Positions 43,025 to 52,075 of a stretch of 64,000 nucleotides of DNA are shown here, piece by piece. A program made the translations under genes and the position numbers. The stretch is from an uncultured Eubacterium sp. Its GTDB lineage: Bacteria; Bacillota; Clostridia; Lachnospirales; Lachnospiraceae. Below the pieces are notes generated by a model. The model was not told the DNA's origin and searched no databases. It worked only from the letters and a program-made list of their open reading frames with translations. The first letter of the stretch is position 1. Every line of letters starts with the position of its first letter. The stretch lies in the NCBI GenBank assembly GCA_947642745.1, contig CANRTU010000008.1, positions 1 through 64,000 of the forward strand. The letters run 5' to 3'.

Positions 43025-43066
43025 ATAACTCCGCCTGCGGCAGGCTGCCTCTGGCAGCTTTTTCCC
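43025..43066. repeat. Partial copy of structured repeat family B
   Basis: A fragment with ACTCCGCCTGCGGC, AGGCTGCCTCTGGCAGC and TTTTCCC, matching the middle of the family B unit at 29832. It lies between the permease terminator and the GH42 promoter. Confidence 0.6.
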
Positions 43067-43212
43067 CTCTGCTATAGCACCCCGCTTAGCCAGCCAGTCG
43101 GATACCGGTGGCACCGCCTGGCAACGACCGGAATGAGCGTGGAAGACTCTGCGATCCAACATATAAACAAATTTAACAGCAATTCTTTTTAATACCCTGA
43201 TTCCGTAAAGTA

Positions 43213-43249
43213 AAAAATCCGCCTGCACCCGGTGTGCAGGCGGATTTTT
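43213..43249 (-). terminator. Terminator after the sugar permease genes
   Basis: A 16-bp perfect stem (AAAAATCCGCCTGCAC with GTGCAGGCGGATTTTT, loop CCGGT), 22 bp after the permease stop codon. It separates the transporter operon from the GH42 gene. Confidence 0.93.
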
Positions 43250-43271
43250 ATAAAGCTGTTCATATGATTCA

Positions 43272-44102
43272 TTATTTAACAGCGCCAGTAATACCTTCCG
43301 CAAACTGTTTCTGTAAAATAAAGAATACAACCATTGTAGGTATGGAACAGAACAATACGCCCATCATTAATGAACCATAATCAATGGTGTAGCCGGCTGC
43401 CAGATTGGCAATCAGCATTGGCATTGTCTGTGCGGTATTTTTTGTCATAACTACCTTTGGCCATAAATATGCGTTCCAGGCGTTCATAAATGTGATAACA
43501 CCAGCTGCCGCATAAGTAGCTTTCATAACCGGCAGATACATTCTGAAAAATATACCGATCTCGGAAACCCCGTCCATCCGTGCCGCTTCCAGAATATCGA
43601 CCGGAAAACTCCTGGAGTTCTGACGGAACATCATAATCAGAAACGGCGTCGAAATAGAAGGAAGGATAAATCCCCAGACACTATTTAACAGTCCGGCATT
43701 TGAAATTAACTTAAACAACGGGATGATTGTAGCCACAGCCGGAACCATCATCGCCAGGAGCAGTATGGAAAACAGCTTATCTTTGTACTTATCATGATAC
43801 AGCTCAAATCCAAAACCCGCCAGGGAACAGATAAACAACGCAATAATGGTCTGCACAATCGCATATTTAAATGAATTTGCCATAGCTCCCCATAAATCCT
43901 GCTGGTTCACCATTGTTTTGAAGTTTTCCACCGCACTGCTGCCAAAGACAATCCTGCCTCTTGCCACATCAATGGATTTATTAGTAGCGGCGGATATCAT
44001 CCAGTAAAACGGAAATACAGATATGAATGATACAATTGTCAGAAATATGTAGGATGGAATTAACCTACGCTGGATCTGCGATACATTTTTCTTCTCAGTC
44101 AC
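43272..44102 (-). CDS. Carbohydrate ABC transporter permease (MalG/GanQ-like)
   Basis: About 276 aa with six membrane segments. The cytoplasmic loop EAARMDGVSEIGIFFRMYLPVMKAT is the EAA motif that contacts the ATPase. With the upstream permease and binding protein it imports oligosaccharides; the locus points to galacto-oligosaccharides. Starts are GTG 44102 (AGGT at 7 bp) or GTG 44111; both overlap the MalF-like gene. No ATPase gene is present, as usual for this family, which shares an MsmK-type ATPase encoded elsewhere. Confidence 0.88.
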   Translation of the reverse strand: MTEKKNVSQIQRRLIPSYIFLTIVSFISVFPFYWMISAATNKSIDVARGRIVFGSSAVENFKTMVNQQDLWGAMANSFKYAIVQTIIALFICSLAGFGFELYHDKYKDKLFSILLLAMMVPAVATIIPLFKLISNAGLLNSVWGFILPSISTPFLIMMFRQNSRSFPVDILEAARMDGVSEIGIFFRMYLPVMKATYAAAGVITFMNAWNAYLWPKVVMTKNTAQTMPMLIANLAAGYTIDYGSLMMGVLFCSIPTMVVFFILQKQFAEGITGAVK

Positions 44103-44997
44103 GCTTGTCACCTACTTTCATGTTAATTGCGGAAAGTACTGCTACCAGGATAAAGATGAAGAACGCCATTGCGGACGCATATCCAAAGTTCGCAACACCC
44201 GTACCAAAGGAGTTGTTATAAATAAAATGAGACATGGTGATCGTTGAATTCGCAGGCCCGCCGTTGGTCAGGTTGACGGATTCATCGAACAGCTGCAGGG
44301 TACCATTGATAGACATGATCATGGTCATTACAATTGTCGGCCTTAACAGCGGAACCGTAATACTCCAGAACGTCCTCCAGCCGCTGGCCCCGTCAATCTT
44401 GGCTGCCTCATATACAGAATACTCAATTCCCTGCAGACCAGCCAGGAAAAACACCATGTTATATCCTGTCCATCTCCATATCAGGGCAATGATAATGACT
44501 ACTTTTGCGGAAAACGGATTACCAAGAAAATTGTAATTCGTAGATAAGATTCCCAGTTTCATGAGAACAGTATTTACCAGTCCTTCTGTCGCAAATAAAG
44601 ATTTAAAAATCAAAGCATAGGATACCAGTGATGTTGCGCAGGGCAGGAATACACAGGTACGGAAAAATCCTTTAAATTTTAAATCCTTATTGTTCAGCAA
44701 CTGTGCCAGCAGAATCGCCAGAATCAGCATAATCGGCACCTGAATCAGCAGATATACAAACGTATTGGTAACCGACCGCATGAAAATCTGGTCTTTAAAC
44801 ATTCTGGTATAGTTGTAGATAACCGGTTCCGCCCACTTCATATTAGCGCTGGGCCCTGTTTTGAATGAAGTAATTACTGCCTGGACAATCGGATAAAAAC
44901 TCATGATAACAAGCAGTATCGTGGCCGGCATCAGAAAAATCCATCCTGCCCTTTCCTGTTTTGCGAGCAGCCCGCTTTTTTTCGTTTTATTCCCCAA
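44095..44997 (-). CDS. Sugar ABC transporter permease (MalF/GanP-like)
   Basis: A 300-aa protein with six membrane segments and the EAA-loop YEAAKIDGASGWRTFWSITVPLLRPT. It is the partner of the MalG-like permease. The start codon is TTG at 44997, supported by a strong AAGGAGG 8 bp upstream; no ATG fits better. It follows the binding-protein gene by 92 bp in the same operon. Confidence 0.88.
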   Translation of the reverse strand: MGNKTKKSGLLAKQERAGWIFLMPATILLVIMSFYPIVQAVITSFKTGPSANMKWAEPVIYNYTRMFKDQIFMRSVTNTFVYLLIQVPIMLILAILLAQLLNNKDLKFKGFFRTCVFLPCATSLVSYALIFKSLFATEGLVNTVLMKLGILSTNYNFLGNPFSAKVVIIIALIWRWTGYNMVFFLAGLQGIEYSVYEAAKIDGASGWRTFWSITVPLLRPTIVMTMIMSINGTLQLFDESVNLTNGGPANSTITMSHFIYNNSFGTGVANFGYASAMAFFIFILVAVLSAINMKVGDKRD

Positions 44998-45089
44998 TTT
45001 TCAGCCCTCCTTTTTATTATTAAACGGGGAGCCAGACGTACCGATTCCCCGTTTTATAATATTTACCAGACTTCTGGTTCAGTAAGTCT

Positions 45090-46460
45090 TTAGTTACCCA
45101 TGCTAAAGTTCAGCTGTTCTTCCGCATTCTTTAACTCTTCTTTCAGATCCGCACCATTCTGGGCATTGATAATTGCCGAACCGAGCATTTCACGGCAGGT
45201 ATAATGGAAATCATTCTGCTCAATGACCGGTACATGGGCGCCCATCTCCGCAATCTGCGCATAGATCGGTGTGTCGTTAAAATATTTGACACCCTTCTGG
45301 TATACATCAGATTTGCCCGCTGAAATACAGGTTGTAACAACACCGCCGTTTTCCAGTGCGGCGTCGTATGTTTCAGTACTTCCGCCAAATGTCTTTGCCA
45401 GGAAGTCTTTTGCCAGATCCACATTTTTACAGTTGGATGTAATATACAGGGAAGAACCGCCATTGGAAGCATATCCTTCTTTGCCGCCTCCTTCAATCGT
45501 AGGCATGGAAGTAATTTCCCATTTTCCACTGTTTTCTTCTACTCTCTGGATCGTTGGAATAATCCAGTTACCATTCATGACACCGGCAACCATGTCGCCC
45601 ATAATTACCTGATTGCAATAATCATCCCAGCTGTTTGCGAAATAGAGCACATTTTTCTGGGCCATTTCCACAATAAGTTCACAAATTTTTACTAATTTTT
45701 CGTTTTCTGTAATGTAAGGTTTTCCATCTTTAAACTGGGATTCGCCTTCCGCCTGGAGCATCATATAAATAAAATCATTTCCATCACTGTTAATGGTAGC
45801 CAGGTATTTTCCTGTCTTTTCATAAACATCCTGTCCCACTTTGATAAATTCATCCCAGGAAATACCTTTCATATCATCAATAGTATATCCGGCCTCTTTT
45901 AAAAGGTCCACACGATATGCGCAGACAACCGTTCCGCCATCCAGCGGCACACCATAATGCGTTCCGTCAATTGTAGAGTAAGAAAGCTTCTCTTCGGAAA
46001 AATCCTTCCAGTCCACATCTACATCGCCCACCGGAATCCAGGCATCCGGATAATCCGCCACATATCTTTGAATATAATGATCCTGAAACAGTACGATGTC
46101 TGGCAGGGTGCTGTAATCGCCGCCAGAACCCGCCAGCGTAACTGCCTGTTCCACATCTTTGGAACCAGACTGTTCCACTATTTCAAGTTCAAAGTCCGGG
46201 TCCACGTTTTTCTTATAATCTTCACCCGCCGCCTTGATCGCAGGAATATTAAAACTGCCGTCCCATGCGTATACAGTCAGTTTTTTGCCGCCTTCTGATG
46301 AACCGCTGTTTCCACTATCGCCATCAGTTTTACTTTCCTCATTTCCAGAACCGCTTCCCCCACTACCGCCGGAACTGTCATCACCAGAATCTCCGCATCC
46401 TGCCAGGGCAGAAGCTGACATGACCGCAACCATCATCATTGCCAGAACTTTTCTTTTCAT
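45090..46460 (-). CDS. Sugar-binding lipoprotein of an ABC transporter
   Basis: A 456-aa extracellular solute-binding protein (family 1). The signal peptide ends in the lipobox ALAGC, with lipidation expected at the Cys at about residue 22, then a Gly/Ser-rich linker (SGGSGGSGSGNEES). The mature part has LTVYAWDGSFN, LPDIVLFQDHYIQRYV, GVPLDGGTVVCAYRVDLLKEAGY and GVMNGNWIIP, typical of sugar-binding proteins. It captures the oligosaccharide outside the membrane for the two permeases that follow. GGGAGG lies 9 bp before the ATG. Confidence 0.9.
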   Translation of the reverse strand: MKRKVLAMMMVAVMSASALAGCGDSGDDSSGGSGGSGSGNEESKTDGDSGNSGSSEGGKKLTVYAWDGSFNIPAIKAAGEDYKKNVDPDFELEIVEQSGSKDVEQAVTLAGSGGDYSTLPDIVLFQDHYIQRYVADYPDAWIPVGDVDVDWKDFSEEKLSYSTIDGTHYGVPLDGGTVVCAYRVDLLKEAGYTIDDMKGISWDEFIKVGQDVYEKTGKYLATINSDGNDFIYMMLQAEGESQFKDGKPYITENEKLVKICELIVEMAQKNVLYFANSWDDYCNQVIMGDMVAGVMNGNWIIPTIQRVEENSGKWEITSMPTIEGGGKEGYASNGGSSLYITSNCKNVDLAKDFLAKTFGGSTETYDAALENGGVVTTCISAGKSDVYQKGVKYFNDTPIYAQIAEMGAHVPVIEQNDFHYTCREMLGSAIINAQNGADLKEELKNAEEQLNFSMGN

Positions 46461-46559
46461 ATAAAATATCCTCCCTTATAAATATTTACTATTCAGCTGA
46501 TAATAAAACCATTCGTCATTTCAACTAATTCTTTTAACTTTTCAACCGAATTTATGGTT

Positions 46560-46588
46560 ATTATACCAAATCATTTGTAAAATAGCAA
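46560..46588 (-). promoter_or_regulatory. Promoter of the sugar transporter operon
   Basis: On the minus strand TTGCTA (46588-46583), a 17-bp spacer and consensus TATAAT (46565-46560), about 100 bp before the binding-protein gene. It is followed by the short inverted repeat AACC-N8-GGTT, a possible operator. Confidence 0.7.
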
Positions 46589-47483
46589 GCATTTTTTCAT
46601 CAAACCGCACAACTTTAATTCTCTATATTATTAACCACACACTCATAACCCTTTGAACCTTCACCTGCCTTCCGCATCCCGGATAAAGCCCGATACAGAA
46701 ATAATCATGACGCTGATGATGAAATTCCGGCCGCAAAAGTATTTATGTATGCGTCCAGACGCACAACCAGTACAGCGTTGCGGAATTAATGTTGTATTCA
46801 TTATCCATTGTTTCTCCGGCATGTAACTCCTGAAATGCCCTGCCAGCCGCTCCGCCTTTCTGTCTGATCCGGACGGGAAACACTCCGCTGCCAGCAGACT
46901 CCCCTGGTAACAGTCGCATAACATTTCCTCTATGGTCTTCTGTGGAAAAATATTCCCGGCAATCAGCCCTCCTTCGTCACTGTCGCATAGCCCCCTTGCC
47001 AGTACAAAATGTTCCGTCATAACAACGGCAAAACTGCCATCCGCCGTTAATATGACGGATTATGCGTACTTATAGTGTCTGTTATCTGCCAGATTTCTGA
47101 AATGACATCCAGAGCGCAACCGTTTGCCTTTTTTTCAGTATACAGAATGACGATTAATACGTCAAGTACTTTTTGCAAATTATTAAATATGTACAAAACA
47201 TAGAGAAATCCATAAGCCGGAAAACACCAGTCCGGGCTTACACAGTTCAGCGTTTCCCGTCTGTTGGGGCGCAACTCCTTCGTCAGATATTTCCGGCATG
47301 TCCGCACCGGCCGGACCAGACAGATCTTATCGCAGACCTTTGTTTCCTGAAAAGCCCTCCAGATTTTGCGCAAAACTTTCTGGGAAATTCCTTATCCGGC
47401 ATACATAATGCCGGATGGTTACGAATTACAACCCGATAAAAACACTCCCACAGACCTTTGTCTGTAAAAGTTTGCCTGAATCT
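46589..47483. other. Gap with a strong orphan promoter and no confirmed gene
   Basis: At 47165-47137 on the minus strand lies TTGACG, a 17-bp spacer and TATACT, close to the sigma-A consensus. Downstream (47063-46661) an open frame reads ILTADGSFAVVMTEHFVLAR and GGLIAGNIFPQKTIEEMLC for about 130 codons without a ribosome binding site or a recognised family; it may be a decayed gene. Nothing else coding is supported here. Confidence 0.45.
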
Positions 47484-47690
47484 GCGCAACAAATCATTCC
47501 CATAATCTGCACTCCCCACTTTGTATCCTGAGGGGCATGATACGGAGCATTATTCCAGATTGAGTTAATGCAGCCCGCTATATCATGCCCTTTGGGTACA
47601 CCTCCTGAATCTGGAATAACTTCTCCCTATTATGCCCTTTGGTCACTAAGTGTGAAGCATCCCCTCCACAGGGTGTATTTTACAAAAAAG
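47484..47690. repeat. Family A repeat, internal part without ends
   Basis: It shares AATCATT, CCATAATCTGC, CCCCACTTTGTA, GGGGCATGATACGG and CCCTTTGGGTACACCTC with the elements at 49387 and 57791, but the terminal AGCGTGTTTGAAA arms are missing, so the copy looks degraded. Confidence 0.65.
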
Positions 47691-47901
47691 TATTTTGCGG
47701 ACAAGCTCCGGCAGTCCTTCGGGCAGCCTCATTTGTATCATAACTGGAAATATAAACTGAATGATCCGCACATGCGGACAACATCATAAAGAATCACAGA
47801 TATTCGTTAAGAACAACAGATCATTGACCAGACTGCAAAACCCGGATACAGACCGGTCACAGGTTTTACAGCTGTATTTTTCAAATCAGTCAGTTGCGGA
47901 T

Positions 47902-49302
47902 CTATTCTGATCCGGACAGTATTCTTCCCATCAGCACACCCATTGCCGATGCCATCATAAGACCTCTCGTCCATCCGCTGGAATCTCCCAGGCAGTAAAG
48001 ACCTTTTACATTTGTTACCAGATTTTCGTCCATGCGTACTTTATTACTGTAAAATTTTAACTCTGGTGAGTACAGCAGTGTTTCTGTACCTGCAAAACCG
48101 GGTACCACATGGTCCACGGCCTGTATGAAATTAATAATATTTACCATGGCCCGGTATGGCATGGCTGCGGTAATGTCGCCTGCCACCACATCCGGCAGTG
48201 AAGGACGCACATTTGACTGGGCCAGTTCTTTCGGCCAGGTACGTTTTCCATCCAGAATATCCCCGTACCGCTGAACCAGAATCTGACCGGCTCCGAGCAT
48301 ATTCGTCAGTTCACCCACCTTCTGCGCATAGGCAATTGGCTGGTTAAATGGTTCAGTAAAATTGTGTGAACACAAAATGGCAAGGTTTGTGTTATCAGAT
48401 TTCAGATCTTTATAAGAATGCCCGTTCACCACCGCAAGATCATTATCATAATTTTCCTGACTCACAAAGCCGCCAGGATTCTGACAGAATGTACGCACTT
48501 TATTTTTGAACGGTCCGGGATAACCAATGAGCTTGGATTCGTAAAGCACCTGATTGACTTCTTCCATAATCTCATTGCGCACTTCCACCCTGACGCCAAT
48601 ATCTACTGTACCGGGCTTATGGGCAATATCATATTTTGCGCAAAGTGTATGGAGCCAGTCCGCTCCCCGTCTGCCGGCGGCAACGATAACATGTGGCGCC
48701 TCGTAACGTTCTCCCGTCCCACTGCCGTCTCCAGTCACAATCACTCCTTTGCAGACGTCTTCCACCATAATAAGATCCTGACAGCTGCAGCTAAACAGCA
48801 TATCCACGCCCTTTCGCCGCAGATATGTCCCGATAGCGCCATATATATGCTGTGCCTTCTCTGTTCCGAGATGCCGGATCGGACAGTCCACCAGTTTTAA
48901 TCCGGCCTGGATGGCACGCTTTCTGATTTCCCGCACCTTTAACGGCTCGCTGATACCTTCAATATGTGTATCCGCACCAAATTCCAGATAGATCTGATCC
49001 GTGTAATCAATCAGCCGCTGTGCGGCGTCTGCTCCGACAAGCATAGGAAAATCACCGCCAACTTCATAACTGAGTGACAGTTTTCCATCAGAAAAGGCCC
49101 CGGCGCCGGAAAAGCCGGTAGTAATATTACATGGTCTGCAGTTTACACACTTTTTTGTCTGGCTTTTCGGACACTTACGCTCTTCTATGGGCCTGCCCTT
49201 TTCTACCATCAGAATCTTTTTTCTGCTTCCTTTCCGGATCAGCTCCATGGCTGTAAAAATACCAGCCGGCCCCGCACCGACAATAATAACATCATATTTC
49301 AT
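47902..49302 (-). CDS. FAD-dependent oxidoreductase (HI0933/BaiN-like or related)
   Basis: A 466-aa flavoprotein. YDVIIVGAGPAGIFTAMEL is the FAD-binding GxGxxG, a second FAD contact is VIVAAGRRGADWL, and the C-terminal GLYCLGDSSGWTRGLMMASAMGVL closes the FAD site. Between them KCPKSQTKKCVNCRPCNI holds four Cys in a CxxC-like array, possibly a zinc or iron-sulphur site. The fold is that of NAD(P)/FAD-dependent dehydrogenases, but the substrate is unknown. GGGAGGT lies before the ATG. Neighbouring gaps are filled by family A repeats, so there is no operon context. Confidence 0.78.
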   Translation of the reverse strand: MKYDVIIVGAGPAGIFTAMELIRKGSRKKILMVEKGRPIEERKCPKSQTKKCVNCRPCNITTGFSGAGAFSDGKLSLSYEVGGDFPMLVGADAAQRLIDYTDQIYLEFGADTHIEGISEPLKVREIRKRAIQAGLKLVDCPIRHLGTEKAQHIYGAIGTYLRRKGVDMLFSCSCQDLIMVEDVCKGVIVTGDGSGTGERYEAPHVIVAAGRRGADWLHTLCAKYDIAHKPGTVDIGVRVEVRNEIMEEVNQVLYESKLIGYPGPFKNKVRTFCQNPGGFVSQENYDNDLAVVNGHSYKDLKSDNTNLAILCSHNFTEPFNQPIAYAQKVGELTNMLGAGQILVQRYGDILDGKRTWPKELAQSNVRPSLPDVVAGDITAAMPYRAMVNIINFIQAVDHVVPGFAGTETLLYSPELKFYSNKVRMDENLVTNVKGLYCLGDSSGWTRGLMMASAMGVLMGRILSGSE

Positions 49303-49386
49303 GTATTACCTCCCAGATTGCTGCTTAAACTCCGGGTAACCCGAATAACCAGATCCTGTCCCCGGAATCCGTCTGTGGCATCCTGG

Positions 49387-49523
49387 AGCGTGTTTGAAAA
49401 ATCATTGCCATAATCTGCCTCCCCCTTAGTGCCCCAAAAGGCATGATGCGGAAAATCCATCCCACATTTCATCAACATAGTCCTGTCGGGTACACCTCAC
49501 AGAAAGCATGTTTCAAACACGCT
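49387..49523. repeat. Family A palindromic element, full copy
   Basis: A 137-bp element with perfect 13-bp terminal inverted repeats: AGCGTGTTTGAAA (49387-49399) and TTTCAAACACGCT (49511-49523). It is internally related to the copies at 57791 and 47484. It is too short to code and has a MITE-like layout. Confidence 0.8.
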
Positions 49524-49603
49524 CTGGAACGCTTTACATGTCATCCGTTGATACCGGACAGCCATTTAGAACGTACCGGATTCCAATTTACCAGAGACTG
49601 CCC

Positions 49604-50764
49604 TTATTTCAGTTTGCCGATATTCTGATCCTCCATAAACTGTATACTGTTATACAAAATCAGAATATCATCCGCAGGATATACAGACAGCAGGCTCTCC
49701 ACCGGTATATTTACATATCGCAGATCAACTACTATCGTCCTCTTATAATGATTCGCCGCCAGTGGCGCAAAACAGTTTCCAAAGGAATCCTTGATAATCA
49801 TCAGTGTTTTTTTTCTTCCGGCTTTATCAGGCTGGCGGTTCTTAATGTCCACAAGCGGCTGGTTGCCGCCAAAAAATACACTGTAGGGATCATCCCCTTC
49901 CAGCATGGATTTGTCGTAAAAACTATCTGATACGGATTCTCCCATATTATAATCCAGCCGGTATCCGTCATGCTCCCTGCGCTCATACAGTGAAATTGTA
50001 TCGGCCAGACCCCCGGTGCGTACTTTTGCATAAGTCGTTCCCAGAAATGTGTCACAGACATCCGTAATGTGAAATGCTTCCGGCTCCAATGCTTTAAATC
50101 CCATATACTGTGTCCAGACCTTATATGCGTAATAGGCGCCCAGCGTGGTCCAGTGATGGTCGGTCCGGTAATAAATATACTCCCCGTTATGGGCGTCCAG
50201 CTCATCCTGAACCGGAATCTGCTGCTCCGGCGGAATCCTTTCCCCTGCCAGTTTAAAAAATCGTGCGTCTGCTGGTTCTGGCGCAAATGACGGCAGCTTA
50301 TCTTTCAATACGCTGCTTTTCGAAGGAACGAGCATCACACGGGCGCCGGGATATTTCTTCAGAAAATCCGCTGTCTGGTCCACTTTCTGCTGAACCTCTT
50401 CCCAGTCATAGTCCTGCTGCCTGTGCCGCTCCAGCAGATAGTTATCGGAACCAAAGTAAACTCCATTGGCGTCTTTTTCTCCCATCAGACGTGACATTTT
50501 TGTATGCATTGTAACAAACCCTGTCCGCCAGGGAAACTGTTCACAAAGATATTTCTCGTATGCTTTCTGAAATTTTCCATTCAGTATCCGCTTTTTCGTA
50601 ACACGGGGCCGCTTTTTTAACATACGCCGTTCCTGCGCCGAGTATGTTACATCCGGCGTCAGACGCATATAAACGCCGCACCCGGCCAGCATCAGCATTA
50701 TAAGTGCGGTAAAACACAGGAAATGAAAACGGCTTCCACGTCCTGTTTCACTTTCTTTTTTCAT
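49604..50764 (-). CDS. DHHW family extracytoplasmic protein
   Basis: A 386-aa protein with one N-terminal membrane segment (residues 14-32, LCFTALIMLMLAGCGVYM). The motif YRTDHHWTTLGAYYAY (around residue 195) names the DHHW family, related to AlgJ/AlgX-type SGNH acyltransferases; VMLVPSKSSVLKD and IIKDSFGNCFAPL complete the active-site blocks. Members normally help an MBOAT protein acetylate a surface polymer. No MBOAT gene is adjacent here. It follows the DUF4358 gene by 28 bp, so the two are probably co-transcribed. The ribosome binding site is weak. Confidence 0.78.
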   Translation of the reverse strand: MKKESETGRGSRFHFLCFTALIMLMLAGCGVYMRLTPDVTYSAQERRMLKKRPRVTKKRILNGKFQKAYEKYLCEQFPWRTGFVTMHTKMSRLMGEKDANGVYFGSDNYLLERHRQQDYDWEEVQQKVDQTADFLKKYPGARVMLVPSKSSVLKDKLPSFAPEPADARFFKLAGERIPPEQQIPVQDELDAHNGEYIYYRTDHHWTTLGAYYAYKVWTQYMGFKALEPEAFHITDVCDTFLGTTYAKVRTGGLADTISLYERREHDGYRLDYNMGESVSDSFYDKSMLEGDDPYSVFFGGNQPLVDIKNRQPDKAGRKKTLMIIKDSFGNCFAPLAANHYKRTIVVDLRYVNIPVESLLSVYPADDILILYNSIQFMEDQNIGKLK

Positions 50765-50792
50765 GCATTTCCACTTTCAGAGTGCCAATCGT

Positions 50793-51380
50793 TTATTTTA
50801 ACTGTTTTTTTATAGCTTTTACTGCTTTCTTGTTCAGTTTCTGATATGCTTTAATCTTTTCCGCCTCAGTTCCTTTTTCTTCCAGACTTTTGCTGATATT
50901 ACTTAACATAATAAAGCATACATAATCACCGTTTGTATAAACCCGTGATCCCTGTATTTTCAGCATATTCATCGGATACTGCATCGTATCTTTTTTCAGT
51001 TTCTTCTGATACGCCTTCACAGCCTTCAGAATCTTTTTTCTGGAAGATGAATCCGCCGCCTTAAATATGGCAATCTCATCCACGCTGGCGCTTATTAACG
51101 CAACCTCTGCGTGGGCAGAAGAAAACCATGCGGAATCAATGCCATAACGCTGCTTAATCTCATCATTTCCAAGTTTCATCATGCTGGACAGATTTTTTCC
51201 ATATGGTTTTTTTGCCGCCTCCGCCAGAGTGGATGCTGACGGTGTGGCTGCCTGAGCTGTAATTACCGGATTGCCCGGCACTGGCGCAGATCCCTTATCA
51301 CTGGTATAAACATTTATGGAAATACTGCCGAGACTCACTGCCGTTACAAGCAAAAGCGTTATTAATCTTTTTTTCTTCAT
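50793..51380 (-). CDS. DUF4358-like exported protein
   Basis: A 195-aa protein with an N-terminal signal or anchor segment (KKRLITLLLVTAVSLGSISI). The mature part contains QRYGIDSAWFSSAHAEVALISASVDEIAIFKAADSSSRKKILKA and NGDYVCFIMLSN, the DUF4358 pattern; the C-terminus is Lys-rich. DUF4358 genes often stand beside DHHW and MBOAT genes, as with the DHHW gene here, but their function is unknown. The start is ATG 51380 with AGGAGG at 7 bp. Confidence 0.72.
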   Translation of the reverse strand: MKKKRLITLLLVTAVSLGSISINVYTSDKGSAPVPGNPVITAQAATPSASTLAEAAKKPYGKNLSSMMKLGNDEIKQRYGIDSAWFSSAHAEVALISASVDEIAIFKAADSSSRKKILKAVKAYQKKLKKDTMQYPMNMLKIQGSRVYTNGDYVCFIMLSNISKSLEEKGTEAEKIKAYQKLNKKAVKAIKKQLK

Positions 51381-52075
51381 GTTTTTGTCCTCCTGTTTTA
51401 TATAGGTTTTTAAAACCCGTGTGTATATTCTAACATATTGTATGAAAAAAGAAAATAGCATTGTACTGGAAAGACAGACTACGCCAGATTTACCGCCCAT
51501 TCACCAATACTGACCGGGCACAGAAACAGATCCACACAAAGCATCCGTAACAAAATATTCCATATTATCCGCCGGGTATCTGCGTGTTTATACACAACAG
51601 ACAGCGCCTCTGAAATAAAATATAAATAAATATGGAAATTTGTAATATGCTATGATAAACTATTATATCGACAAACAAACTGATTCATGCACCTGAGCGT
51701 TTCTTAAAATTTGTACTACATATAATTTTTCCGGAAAACATCCGGGATATTTCCAGAATTTTATATCCAGTATCCTGAAGACCCGCTGTAGTCAGAATCT
51801 TCCGGCACTTCCTGCGGAATTTCTGAATGATATGTGATTTTCCAGAAAATTCCCAGAATATTCACTGGATATATTTATCTTTCCCCGCAGGACACAATAT
51901 GCCCAGGTAACAGGAAAGATATGCGGATACTGCCAAAACAGCCGGGAAAAGGCGTCCGGGATATGCGCTTATCTTCCGGCTGCCAGAATGGAAAATAACA
52001 GATAACCATGTATTATCAGGCACCATCCGCTATATTACTAATAAAAAATAAATATAACCACAAAGGAGTATTATC
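51381..52075. other. Gap before the aminotransferase gene
   Basis: About 695 bp with no supported gene. There are AT-rich stretches and several imperfect repeats of TTTCCAGAATTTTATATCC / TTCCCAGAATATTCAC type around 51735-51870. No T-box or riboswitch pattern was recognised. Confidence 0.4.

Noticed and set aside
47047-47519. Minus-strand open frames of 78-108 codons
   Set aside because: Overlapping frames without ribosome binding sites or recognisable motifs, partly within the family A repeat.
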